DNA of 64,000 nucleotides, taken from the NCBI GenBank assembly GCA_018240595.1, contig JAFEFL010000070.1, positions 372,001-436,000 of the forward strand. Reading direction: 5' to 3'. The notes beneath the pieces are model-generated. The model ran no database searches, had not been told where the DNA came from, and saw nothing but the letters and a program-made list of their open reading frames with translations. Positions within the stretch are counted from its first letter, which is position 1; each line of letters begins with the position of its first letter. Positions 9,425 to 18,644 of this stretch are shown in pieces. Source of the stretch: Pseudomonadota bacterium (lineage in GTDB: Bacteria; Pseudomonadota; Alphaproteobacteria; Rhizobiales; Xanthobacteraceae). A program made the position numbers and the translations under genes.

Positions 9425-9512
9425 CCGCGGCCGCGCCATAGCCCGGCGCGCCCGGCCGGCGTAGTCTGCGGCTCATGCGACTCAAGTCTCCCTCCCCGCC
9501 AGCGGATCGATC

Positions 9513-10091
9513 GTGCGGCTTCTGACGTCAACGCTCTTTGCTCTCGTGGTCGCCGCCGCCGTCGGCCTCGGGCTCACTTATTTCGCCCTGACGCGCGGCG
9601 CCGCCTTCGGCGCGCTGACCATCGGCAGTTGGACGGCCTGGCCGAAAACCGGCACCGCCGACGCCGACCCTTATGCGCGCGCGACCATCGCCCGCACCGG
9701 CCAGTTGCCGGTCGCATTGGGCGACGGCGTGTCGTTCACGGCGCAGTCCGATGACGACGACAAGCCGCTCGACGGCCGCTGCGATGTCGTCCTGTTCGGC
9801 GTCACGCCGGCCGCGCGCTTCTGGACGCTGACGCTGTACAACCGCGACGGCGAACTGGTCGCCAATTCGGTCGATCGCTTCGGCTTCACCAGCCAGGAAA
9901 TCGTCCGTCGCGCCGACGGCAGCTTCGAGATCGTCGTGTCGCCGCGCGCCAATCCCGGCAACTGGCTGCCGACCGGCGGCATCGAGCGCTATTCGCTGGT
10001 GCTGCGGCTGTACGACACCGCGGTCGGCGTCGCCACCAAGGCCGGCCGCGAAGTGCCGATGCCGAGCATCGAAACCAGGAGCTGCCCGTGA
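9513..10091 (+). CDS. DUF1214 domain-containing protein
   Basis: A 192-residue protein starting at GTG 9513. An N-terminal hydrophobic helix (LFALVVAAAVGLGLTYFAL) is followed by GALTIGSWTAWPKTGTADADPY and a C-terminal domain with RFWTLTLYNRDGELV and NPGNWLPTGG, features of DUF1214 (PF06742). It probably sits in the inner membrane or is exported to the periplasm. The following gene encodes the partner DUF1254 domain and overlaps by four bases (GTGA), so the two are surely cotranslated. In many bacteria DUF1254 and DUF1214 occur in one polypeptide. Here they are separate and in reverse order. Function unknown. Confidence 0.85.
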   Translation: MRLLTSTLFALVVAAAVGLGLTYFALTRGAAFGALTIGSWTAWPKTGTADADPYARATIARTGQLPVALGDGVSFTAQSDDDDKPLDGRCDVVLFGVTPAARFWTLTLYNRDGELVANSVDRFGFTSQEIVRRADGSFEIVVSPRANPGNWLPTGGIERYSLVLRLYDTAVGVATKAGREVPMPSIETRSCP

Positions 10092-10651
10092 TCCGCTGGA
10101 TGCTCCTGTTGTTCGGCGGCGCGCTGCTCGGCGGCGTGGTCCATCTCTGCACGATCATTCTGCTGCCGCGGACGGCGACGCAGGACGCCTATGCGCGTCT
10201 CCTCGACAAGGCGCCGGTGAACACGGTGACGGCACTGCCCGAGCCGAAACCGACGAGCGCGGTGATGCCCTACATGGATCCCGCTTTCGCCGGCGGTGTC
10301 TGCCGCTACGATCTGTCGAAGGGCCCGATTAAACTCAGCGTCCCCGTCAGTCTCGCCTATACCTCGGTGTCGTTCTACACGCGTTACGATGTCGCCTATT
10401 ACGCCATCAACGACCGCGCGGCCGGCCGCCGCGTCATCGAGCTTGACCTGATGACGCCGGAACAGAAGAGTCAGATGCCAGAGGACGAGGACGTCACCGC
10501 CGCGGACCGGCTGATCGTCGAGTCGCCGACGGTCACCGGCCTGATTGCGATCCGTGCGCTGGCGCCGGAGCCCGGATTGCTGCCAATGGCGCAGGCGACG
10601 ATCGCAAATGCGCGCTGCACGCCGCAGTCGATGCCCACCGCTTCGCGCTGA
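10088..10651 (+). CDS. DUF1254 domain-containing protein
   Basis: A 187-residue protein starting at GTG 10088 inside the stop of the DUF1214 gene. It begins with a membrane helix (MIRWMLLLFGGALLGGVVHL), then a domain with DAYARL, MDPAFAGGVCRYDLSKGPI and SFYTRYDVAYYAINDRAAG, resembling the N-terminal half of DUF1254/DUF1214 proteins (PF06863). Translational coupling suggests the two products work together, possibly as a complex, at the cell envelope. The penicillin-binding protein gene just upstream is on the same strand but 88 bases away, so a functional link to wall synthesis is speculative. Confidence 0.82.
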   Translation: MIRWMLLLFGGALLGGVVHLCTIILLPRTATQDAYARLLDKAPVNTVTALPEPKPTSAVMPYMDPAFAGGVCRYDLSKGPIKLSVPVSLAYTSVSFYTRYDVAYYAINDRAAGRRVIELDLMTPEQKSQMPEDEDVTAADRLIVESPTVTGLIAIRALAPEPGLLPMAQATIANARCTPQSMPTASR

Positions 10652-11419
10652 TCAGCGCTGGAAAGCCAGGCTGGGACCGCGCCGATAAGTCGGCGCCGTA
10701 TGGCCCTGGAAGAATCCGACTTCGGTGCCGAGCTTGTTGAGCATCTGCTCGGCGGTGACCGCATCCTGCGACGGCGACGAAATCACCAGGCGCTCCAGCG
10801 CATAGCGGTAACTGGCGACGCGGCGCTCTAGGCTCGTGCGCACCAGGCCGATGACGCGGTCGTTCTCGCGAATGCGGTTCAGCGTGTTGTCGCGCTCGGC
10901 TGGCGTCAGGCCACGCACGAAGCCGAGGCTCTGCTTGCGCTTGACGTCCATGTCGACGACGCGGCCGGCGGTGGCGAAGAATTGCGGCAGCCGTTCGCTG
11001 TCATTGCGAATGTCGTCGATGAGCACGGCATAGCGCGAGGACGGTGAGCGGACTTTCTCCGAGAACAGCCCCCTCTCCATCATGTGATCGTAATAGGCTG
11101 CGGGATTGGCCGACTGCTTCAGGATCCACGGCGTCATGCCATATTCGCTCAGGACCGAATGGGCCTTCTGCCGGTTATAAGGCGGCTCGAGCAGCGGATA
11201 GCCGAGATCGCGCAATTGCCGCTCGTCGTCGGTGAGCTCGAAGGTGGAGGGCGAGATCGGCCGGCCCTTGGCATCGTCGCGGCCGACCCAGTCATGAATG
11301 TCGTCGCGCACCAGCGAGGGGCTGACCTCGCCGAAATCGCCGTTGACGCCGCAACCCGCCAGCAGGAGAGCGAGGCAGAAGGCGAGGTAAAGCGGCTGCA
11401 GCCGCTGCGAGATGCGCAT
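10652..11419 (-). CDS. Putative lipoprotein of unknown function
   Basis: A 255-residue protein with a lipoprotein signal: the N-terminus MRISQRLQPLYLAFCLALLL is followed by a lipobox LLAG-Cys with the modified Cys near residue 23. The mature part is charged and mostly helical, with DDIHDWVGRDDAKG, ELTDDERQLRDLGYPLLEPP and FVRGLTPAERDNTLNRIREN. I recognise no catalytic motif. It is most likely anchored in the outer or inner membrane facing the periplasm. Its stop directly abuts the convergent DUF1254 gene. The next small minus-strand gene upstream ends 20 bases from its start, so the two may share a transcript. Confidence 0.8.
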   Translation of the reverse strand: MRISQRLQPLYLAFCLALLLAGCGVNGDFGEVSPSLVRDDIHDWVGRDDAKGRPISPSTFELTDDERQLRDLGYPLLEPPYNRQKAHSVLSEYGMTPWILKQSANPAAYYDHMMERGLFSEKVRSPSSRYAVLIDDIRNDSERLPQFFATAGRVVDMDVKRKQSLGFVRGLTPAERDNTLNRIRENDRVIGLVRTSLERRVASYRYALERLVISSPSQDAVTAEQMLNKLGTEVGFFQGHTAPTYRRGPSLAFQR

Positions 11420-11439
11420 CGTCGGTTTGCTTCTGCTCG

Positions 11440-11625
11440 TCAGCGCGCCAGTCGGCGCCGCCGGCGGCGGCCCGGGCTGTTGCCGGAGTCGGGCTCCTGC
11501 CCGTCCGGTCCGCGGTCGATGCGGATCACCGGAAGAATGATCACCGTCGCGGGTTCAGCGCTCGCGTCCACGTAACGGCCGCGGCCGAGACCGGCGTCTT
11601 CGGGAAAACGGATGACTTCGCCCAT
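11440..11625 (-). CDS. Small conserved-looking basic protein (61 aa)
   Basis: A 61-residue frame starting at ATG 11625 with a good ribosome site (AAAGGGGA, about 7 bases upstream). It begins MGEVIRFPEDAGLGRGRYVD and ends in an arginine-rich tail (GRRRRRRLAR). The central VIILPVIRIDRG stretch could form a beta strand. It lies 20 bases upstream of the lipoprotein gene in the same direction. Proteins with a similar MGEVIRFP opening are, to my recollection, found in related Hyphomicrobiales. No function can be assigned. Confidence 0.6.
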   Translation of the reverse strand: MGEVIRFPEDAGLGRGRYVDASAEPATVIILPVIRIDRGPDGQEPDSGNSPGRRRRRRLAR

Positions 11626-11828
11626 TTCAGTCCCCTTTCCGTCCCGGCTTCACAGTGTCTCTTACGGCATGAACTCGCTTCTAAAACTCACTGTCTTGCT
11701 TGACGAACGGTACATGCCACGCACGGACCTGCCGGGTCGGTCCTTCGATTAAAGGGGGCGCAAGGTTAACGCTCTGCTAACGCCGTGCTCCTAAAGTGAC
11801 GCCGCGCGCGGGTTTCGACTTCAGTAGC

Positions 11829-12749
11829 ATGAGCAACCAGTCCCACACATCGCCGATCGATAGTCTCGTCGACCTCGCCTGTCGCGATGGCGTCGACGTG
11901 CGGCCGACGCTGCTGCGCGTGATTACCGACCTCTACGTGCAGAAGCCGGCGCATAGCGACGACGAGACCACCCAGTATACCGAACTCGCACTCGGGCTGA
12001 TCGACGCGGTCGATGAGGCGACGCGCGCCGTGGTGGCGGCCACCCTGTCGCACTACCCGGCTGCGCCGGAGGCGGTCGTGAATCGGCTCAAGAGCGCCGC
12101 AGCGGCGCCGCGCCCCAGCATTGCGCTGCCGCCGGTCACCTTCGGCGAAGACATCAGCCCGCCACGGCCCATCGCGGAGCCTGCCGTCGAACCTGCCGAC
12201 GACCTCATCGAGGTGTTCTTTGCCGCCAGCCGAGACGAGCGCCGCCTGATCCTCCTCAATCTCGACGTCGTCGCCGGCGATGCTCGCGCCTTGACGGTAT
12301 CTCCGGACGTCATCGGGCAACTGGAAGCCGCCGCGCTCAAGCGTCAACAGGCCGACTTCGCGCGGTTGCTCGCGACAGTGCTGCGCATCCGCCGCGACCT
12401 CGCCGACCGCATCGCGCAGGATCCGTCGGGCGAGCCGATCGTGATCGTCGCCAAGGCGCTGGGCATCGAGGCCGCCGTCCTGCAACGCATTCTGCTGTGT
12501 TTCAACCCGGCGATCGGCATGTCGGTCGAACGCGTGTTCGATCTCGCCGTTCTTTACGACGAGATATCGGTCGCGGCCGCGGTCCACATGGTGTCGATCT
12601 GGCGCGAGCTGGCGCCGGCGATCGTCGCCAGGACGCTTCATGAGCCGGTCTATCAGGATGACGCGCGAACAGTGCGGCGCCCCGCGGCGCGCGAAGCGCG
12701 CCGCTCCGATGCCCGCGACACCGGCGCCGCGCAAAAAGTCACGCGCTGA
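11829..12749 (+). CDS. DUF2336 domain-containing protein
   Basis: A 306-residue protein from ATG 11829 (MSNQSHTSPIDSLVDLACR). A GTG at 11796 would add 11 residues, and neither start has a strong ribosome site. The body is all-helical with HEAT-like repetition, including VVAATLSHYPAAPEAVVNRL, SRDERRLILLNLDV and AKALGIEAAVLQRILLCFNP, consistent with DUF2336 (PF10098), an alphaproteobacterial family of unknown function. No signal peptide, so probably cytosolic. The C-terminal 25 residues are Arg/Ala-rich and disordered. It converges on the DUF1491 gene with a 2-base gap. Confidence 0.8.
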   Translation: MSNQSHTSPIDSLVDLACRDGVDVRPTLLRVITDLYVQKPAHSDDETTQYTELALGLIDAVDEATRAVVAATLSHYPAAPEAVVNRLKSAAAAPRPSIALPPVTFGEDISPPRPIAEPAVEPADDLIEVFFAASRDERRLILLNLDVVAGDARALTVSPDVIGQLEAAALKRQQADFARLLATVLRIRRDLADRIAQDPSGEPIVIVAKALGIEAAVLQRILLCFNPAIGMSVERVFDLAVLYDEISVAAAVHMVSIWRELAPAIVARTLHEPVYQDDARTVRRPAAREARRSDARDTGAAQKVTR

Positions 12750-12751
12750 TT

Positions 12752-13102
12752 TCAGGCCACGAGCTTGTCGAGGAAGTGCCGGCCCGCCCTGTCTTCGCAC
12801 TCGACGATCCATAAATCGGAGTCGAAGCGGATCTCCCTCTGCAGCCGGGCCTCGATGTCGGCTTCCGGCACCGGTCCGTCGCGGCCGGTGACGATGCTGA
12901 AGCTGCGGTCGGACGGCGCATCGTCGTCGAAGCTGGCCTGCGGCGCCGGACCGTAAAGCGTGGCCGTGCCATCAAGGCGGTTGACGATGATGAAGATCGC
13001 ACCGGCTTCCTCGGCGCCGCGCTTGCGCACGGCCGCGAAGGCGCCTTCGATGTTGCAACGGCGGACATAGGCCGCCACCCAGATGCTCGATTTAAGCCGC
13101 AT
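12752..13102 (-). CDS. DUF1491 family protein
   Basis: A 116-residue protein starting at ATG 13102 (MRLKSSIWVAAYVRRCNIEG); a TTG six bases upstream is less likely. It shows AVRKRGAEEAGAIFIIVNRL, TLYGPAPQ and IEARLQREIRFDSDLWIVE, the pattern of DUF1491 (PF07372), a small cytosolic family restricted mainly to Alphaproteobacteria. Function unknown. It lies downstream of the peptidoglycan-binding and sensor kinase genes on the same strand (gap about 50 bases) and may be the last gene of that transcript. Confidence 0.88.
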   Translation of the reverse strand: MRLKSSIWVAAYVRRCNIEGAFAAVRKRGAEEAGAIFIIVNRLDGTATLYGPAPQASFDDDAPSDRSFSIVTGRDGPVPEADIEARLQREIRFDSDLWIVECEDRAGRHFLDKLVA

Positions 13103-13152
13103 CGCCAAGCCCTACCACGGAGCGGCCACCGGCGGCCAATCGGCGCTGCCGA

Positions 13153-13918
13153 TTAGTCGATCGGTCGGCCGGCCATGGTGGACAGCTCGCGCACGAAGCG
13201 GTCGGAGATCTGGCCGGTCACCGGCATGCGATGATCGCGCTCGAACTTCTCGATGGCGGCGCGCGTCGCCGCATCGACGGTCCCCGACGGCTTGATCTGG
13301 CCATAACCGAAATCCGCCAGCGCGCGTTGAATGGCGACGATGCGCGGCGACGGCGCCAGCAGATCGGCGATCGGGTCGCGGCGCGCCGGCTGTGGCACCG
13401 GCGCCGCGGCAGCCTTCGACGCGGTCAAGGCCCGCAAGAGATCTTCCGGCGCGTTTGGATCCACCTTCACTCCGGCAGCCTGCGCGAAGTCACGCGCGCC
13501 GGCGTCTGTCTTCGCGCCCCAAATTCCGTCGGCCACACCCTCGTAATATCCGCGGCGGGTCAGTTCGCGCTGGATTTCGGCGATCGTCTGGACGCGGTTG
13601 AGCGGCGGGCTGGCCGCGGGTGCGGCGGCCGGCGGCGCCACGGGCGCCTGCATCGCAGGCGATGGCGGCAAAGCTGCGAGCGGCGCCTGCGGCACGACGG
13701 TCGGCTTCTGTGCCGCGGCGATCGCGGCGGGTCTCGTTGCAAAAATCGGCGCCGGGTGCGGCCCCTTCTGCATATACAGGGCGTTGACGAAGATCGTCAC
13801 CACGGCGGCCCCGCCGAGGAGCCCGGCGACGCACTCGCGCGGATAGGCGACAATGAAGCCGCCGAGCCCGCGGACTTCGTCCGGCTCGATAGCGACTGCG
13901 GCGGCTTTGGATTTACGC

Positions 13919-13926
<8 letters not shown>
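13153..13926 (-). CDS. Membrane-anchored protein with two peptidoglycan-binding-like domains
   Basis: A 257-residue protein from GTG 13926. A basic cytosolic start (MPKRKSKAAAVAIEPDEVRG) leads into a single membrane helix (CVAGLLGGAAVVTIFVNALY), then an Ala/Pro linker, then two PG_binding_1-type repeats. The first is near 110-165 (IAEIQRELTRRGYYEGVADG), the second near 190-250 (IVAIQRALADFGYGQIKPSG and DRFVRELSTM). The topology puts both domains in the periplasm, where they could hold cell wall. Its start overlaps the stop of the upstream sensor kinase by 8 bases, so the two are translationally coupled. Confidence 0.88.
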
Positions 13927-15736
<1,810 letters not shown>

Positions 15737-16171
15737 TGTCCCATTATCACGCCAACAAGACGCGCCCCTTATTCAGGGGCGGACATTAGGGCGCGGTCAC
15801 TTAAGCGAAAGCTAAGGGGGCGCGCCCGCGGCGGCGGAGCAGCGGGGAAACAAGGCCAATTGCGGCCTCCATTTGCCGGTCATGGTGAAATTTCGGTTGC
15901 CGGAATGCCGGAAGCGGCGCGCGGCGATCAATTCGTTACCGCAGCAGTAACCATGGCGAAACGTCGTGCAGCCCTTGTGGCAGAGACAGCGACGGAGATC
16001 GCTAAAATTTTAGTCAAATCCAGTCAGTTAAAAGTCTCATCGAATTTGCGCAAAACTCGCCTCAAGTTTGGTCCAAATGTGAGCTTCATTGCGAACGACA
16101 GGTTCAAGCCTGTCTGCTAGATTTGAATACAAGGCGGCGAAAAAGCCGTCGGGGACGATAATGGGTGGGTC
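15737..16171. other. 435-base intergenic region without a supported gene
   Basis: This gap separates the divergent kinase and DUF5330 genes. It holds a small hairpin (CGCCCCT at 15763-15769 with AGGGGCG at 15775-15781), an AT-richer stretch around 15990-16110, and GACAGG-ttcaag-CCTGTC near 16099-16116. An open frame at 15860-16120 lacks family resemblance and codon bias and is not called. Promoters for both flanking genes must lie here, but I cannot place them. Confidence 0.4.
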
Positions 16172-16618
16172 ATGTTCTTCCTCCTTCGGATGGCCTTCTG
16201 GCTGACGGTCGTATGCGTGCTTCTGCCGGGAAGCGGCGAGAAAGCATCGGCGCCGGATGCGCAGATCGATGCGGTGCAGGCGGTGACGCTGGCGGGCACG
16301 GCGGTGTCCGACGTGCGCGGCTTCTGCGACCGCAATCCTGATGCCTGCGTGGTCGGCGGCAAGGTCGCGACCGCCATCGGCCATCGCGCCGAGGCCGGCG
16401 CTCGCACCATCTTCGAATTCGTCAGCACCAAGCTCGCTGACGGCAAGTCGGCGCCGGCGGACGAGCCCGTCCGCACCATCGGCGTCTCGGCCACCGGCTC
16501 GGTCAAGGACGGTGTCGCCAAGGGCACCCTGACCCCGGCCGATCTCAAACCGGCGTGGCATGCGCCGGTACCGCTGCCGCCACGCCGCGAAGCGCGCGCC
16601 GGCCGTTCTTCGGTCTGA
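16172..16618 (+). CDS. DUF5330 domain-containing exported protein
   Basis: A 148-residue protein with an N-terminal hydrophobic helix (MFFLLRMAFWLTVVCVLLPG) that is a signal peptide or anchor. The mature part has the conserved AVQAVTLAGTAVSDVRGFC and RNPDACVVGGKVATAIGHRA, with two Cys that could form a disulphide. This matches DUF5330 (PF17264), an alphaproteobacterial family of unknown function. It is followed on the same strand, about 100 bases later, by sufE. That neighbourhood is common in Hyphomicrobiales as I recall it. The C-terminus is Pro/Arg-rich and probably unstructured. Confidence 0.82.
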   Translation: MFFLLRMAFWLTVVCVLLPGSGEKASAPDAQIDAVQAVTLAGTAVSDVRGFCDRNPDACVVGGKVATAIGHRAEAGARTIFEFVSTKLADGKSAPADEPVRTIGVSATGSVKDGVAKGTLTPADLKPAWHAPVPLPPRREARAGRSSV

Positions 16619-16720
16619 GCCGCTCGCGGCTGAGGCCGCTCCGGGCCGGCCGCCGCCGCGTTTGGCGGTTGACCGCGGAAGCCTATATACGGGTTACGCG
16701 AAATCACGTGACCCGGGCGA

Positions 16721-17149
16721 ATGACGACCATCGACGAAATCGTTGAGAATTTCACGCTCCTCGACGAGTGGGACGATCGCTACCGCTATGTGATCGAGCT
16801 CGGCCGCGAGCTGCCGGCTATGCCGGATGCCGATCACACCGAAGCCAACAAGGTTCAGGGTTGCGCCAGCCAGGTCTGGCTCACCAGCCATATCGATCGC
16901 GGCGGCGCCGGCGGGCCGGTCCTAACGTTCAAGGGCGACAGCGACGCCCACATCGTGCGGGGGCTCGTCGCCATCCTGCTCGCGCTCTATTCCGGCAAGA
17001 CGGCGCGCGACATACTAGCGACCGACGCGTTGGCGTTGTTTGATCGCATCGGCTTGCGCGAGAACCTGACGCCGCAACGCTCCAACGGCCTGCGTTCCAT
17101 GGTCGAGCGTATCCGCGCCGAAGCCTCGGCCGCGCAAGCCACCGCGTAA
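16721..17149 (+). CDS. sufE: SufE, cysteine desulfuration protein
   Basis: A 142-residue SufE-family protein (PF02657). SufE takes persulfide sulfur from the cysteine desulfurase SufS on its own active-site Cys and passes it to the SufBCD scaffold for Fe-S cluster assembly in the cytosol. The active-site Cys is residue 48 in NKVQGCASQVWL. The N-terminal DEIVENFTLLDEWDDRYRYV and C-terminal LRENLTPQRSNGLRSMVERI are highly typical. Length is normal. It stands apart from any suf operon in this window, as often seen in Hyphomicrobiales. The start is ATG 16721. Confidence 0.95.
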   Translation: MTTIDEIVENFTLLDEWDDRYRYVIELGRELPAMPDADHTEANKVQGCASQVWLTSHIDRGGAGGPVLTFKGDSDAHIVRGLVAILLALYSGKTARDILATDALALFDRIGLRENLTPQRSNGLRSMVERIRAEASAAQATA

Positions 17150-17156
17150 TCCGCCG

Positions 17157-17783
17157 TCACTCCACGTGGAAAGCCGCGTCGTCTGCGAGCCATGTGCGCA
17201 CGGCCGCGTGCGCCTTGCCGCGCGCCTCGGCCAGATAGCCGTAGTGTCGCGCCAGGCGGTCGAGCGCCAGTTGCAGTACCACTTTGGCGGAGCGCGCCGG
17301 CCAGCCGCGATCACGCTCGATATCCTCGAGCCCCTTCAGAAAGCAGCAGAGATCGAAGAGCACCCCGGAGAATTCCGGGCCCACGGCATCGAGCGCGGCA
17401 TTGACGCGCTGGCGCGCGGCAAGTGTCGCATCGGTACCGTCGGCGGCGGTGTTCGAGGGGCCCCGCCGGTCGGAGGCGACACCGGACCAGTCCGATGTCG
17501 TGCGCGGCATCATCTGGCCGCGGGTGAAATCGGCGCGCAGCCGCTCGCCGGCCAGCAATTGATGTGCGGCGATGAGCGCGCGGCCGTCGCGGCCACGGCG
17601 CCGCGCGAGCCAGGCCAGAGGGCTTTCGGCCTCGTCTACCGTCACCCGGCGCAAGCCGGCCCCGGTGTCGATCAGACGTTCGGCAAGCGACAGATGCCGC
17701 GCCCGGGAGGCGCCAACGTCGGGCGCTGGCAGACCGTCTGCTGGGACGCTGGGCACGCGGGAATTCGGGGACCGGTCTGACAT
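17157..17783 (-). CDS. DUF6456 domain-containing protein
   Basis: A 208-residue protein from ATG 17783 (MSDRSPNSRVPSVPADGLP), with GAGGTGG about 5 bases upstream favouring this start over one 33 bases further out. The sequence has ESPLAWLARRRGRDGRALIA, HQLLAGERLRADFTRGQMMP and a C-terminal LFDLCCFLKGLEDIERDRGW with LQLALDRLARHYGY. This pattern matches DUF6456, whose members look like helix-turn-helix proteins. It is probably cytosolic, and a regulatory role is plausible but unproven. It lies immediately downstream of mucR across an AT-rich gap, and converges with sufE. Confidence 0.75.
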   Translation of the reverse strand: MSDRSPNSRVPSVPADGLPAPDVGASRARHLSLAERLIDTGAGLRRVTVDEAESPLAWLARRRGRDGRALIAAHQLLAGERLRADFTRGQMMPRTTSDWSGVASDRRGPSNTAADGTDATLAARQRVNAALDAVGPEFSGVLFDLCCFLKGLEDIERDRGWPARSAKVVLQLALDRLARHYGYLAEARGKAHAAVRTWLADDAAFHVE

Positions 17784-17814
17784 CGCCACCTCGCTAGGAT
17801 GACATACCCATAGC

Positions 17815-17884
17815 AAGGCAGCACGCCCCCATCAAGGACTAAATTCTAAAAAAAAGAAATAAATTCCTGAAACCCGCCTGCCCG
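17815..17884 (-). promoter_or_regulatory. AT-rich control region between mucR and the DUF6456 gene
   Basis: Between the mucR stop and the DUF6456 start lies an A/T tract (about 17840-17871, including eight consecutive A residues on the plus strand) in otherwise GC-rich DNA. MucR/Ros proteins are known to prefer AT-rich, flexible targets. This is therefore a candidate MucR site and the likely promoter region of the downstream gene. There is no clear hairpin that would make it a terminator. Confidence 0.35.
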
Positions 17885-18304
17885 CTATTTCGCGCGCCGC
17901 CGTCGCTGCTGGCCGAGGCCCATCTCCTTGGCCAACTGCGAGCGGGCGGCCGCGTAGTTCGGCGCCACCATCGGATAATCGGGTCCGAGATTCCACTTCT
18001 CGCGATACTGCTCCGGCGTCATGTTGTATTGCGTGCGCAAGTGACGTTTGAGAGACTTGAATTTCTTGCCGTCCTCGAGACAGACAATGTATTCCGGCGT
18101 AATTGATTTCTTCACCGCGACTGCTGGCTTCAAGGGCTCGCTCGGCGCCTCGCCGCCCTTGCCGGATACGCTGCTGAGCGCCGCGTGAACCTGGCTGATC
18201 AGCGCCGGGATATCCGCGGCCGCCACGCTGTTATTGCTGACATAGGCCGAGACGATCGAGGCCGTCAGTTCGATAAAGCTTCCCGAATTGCTGGTCTCGC
18301 TCAT
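17885..18304 (-). CDS. mucR: MucR/Ros-family zinc-finger transcriptional regulator (altered zinc site)
   Basis: A 139-residue MucR-family regulator from ATG 18304, with GAGGA about 9 bases upstream. The N-terminal dimerisation/oligomerisation region (ELTASIVSAYVSNNSV, ALISQVHAAL) is typical. The C-terminal DNA-binding domain has SITPEYIVCLEDGKKFKSLK, RHLRTQYNMTPEQYREKW and YPMVAPNYAAARSQLAKEMG. MucR proteins are H-NS-like silencers controlling exopolysaccharide, motility and host-interaction genes. The usual zinc ligands are Cys-x2-Asp-x9-His-x3-His. Here Cys75, Asp78 and His88 are present but the fourth position, 92, is Gln (codon CAA at 18031-18029). The domain may fold with weak or no zinc binding. 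Confidence 0.93.
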   Translation of the reverse strand: MSETSNSGSFIELTASIVSAYVSNNSVAAADIPALISQVHAALSSVSGKGGEAPSEPLKPAVAVKKSITPEYIVCLEDGKKFKSLKRHLRTQYNMTPEQYREKWNLGPDYPMVAPNYAAARSQLAKEMGLGQQRRRRAK

Positions 18305-18644
18305 CGCCCGTTCCTCACCCCGCACCTTTTCGGCCGGCAGCGCCCGGTCGCTCGCCGCGGGACCCCTTGCCCCTCACCGAGCCCTTAGCAAGCCGAGCCG
18401 TCTTGGCGGCAGATCGAACAAATGCAAGTCGTCTTATATTTGAAGAATACTATTGCGCCGTAAGCAGTGCAAGACGAACGGCCTAACCGCCCCTAATATA
18501 TTCAAGATTATTCGACGATGCTATTGAATATATGAGAGTATTATACCGGGCCCCGCCGAGACGATTGCATTGCGCTGCAATACGGGCGGCCGCTGCTACG
18601 GGTGCCCGCCCCACAGCGGCCTCAGCACCCCTGCCGCAACGAGA
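18305..18644. promoter_or_regulatory. mucR upstream region with AT-rich block and 10-base inverted repeat
   Basis: This 340-base gap divides mucR from the Pro-rich membrane protein gene, whose 3' end is at 18645. The mucR promoter must lie here. From about 18419 to 18550 the DNA is strikingly AT-rich. It includes a perfect 10-base inverted repeat, ATATATTCAA at 18496-18505 and TTGAATATAT at 18524-18533, separated by 18 bases. MucR family members repress their own genes through AT-rich sites, so autoregulation here is likely but inferred. I see no open frame with coding character. Confidence 0.5.

Noticed and set aside
15860..16120. Possible 86-residue gene in the gap before DUF5330
   Set aside because: No ribosome site, no signal or family resemblance, and the composition shifts from GC-rich to AT-rich within the frame. 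It is more likely non-coding.
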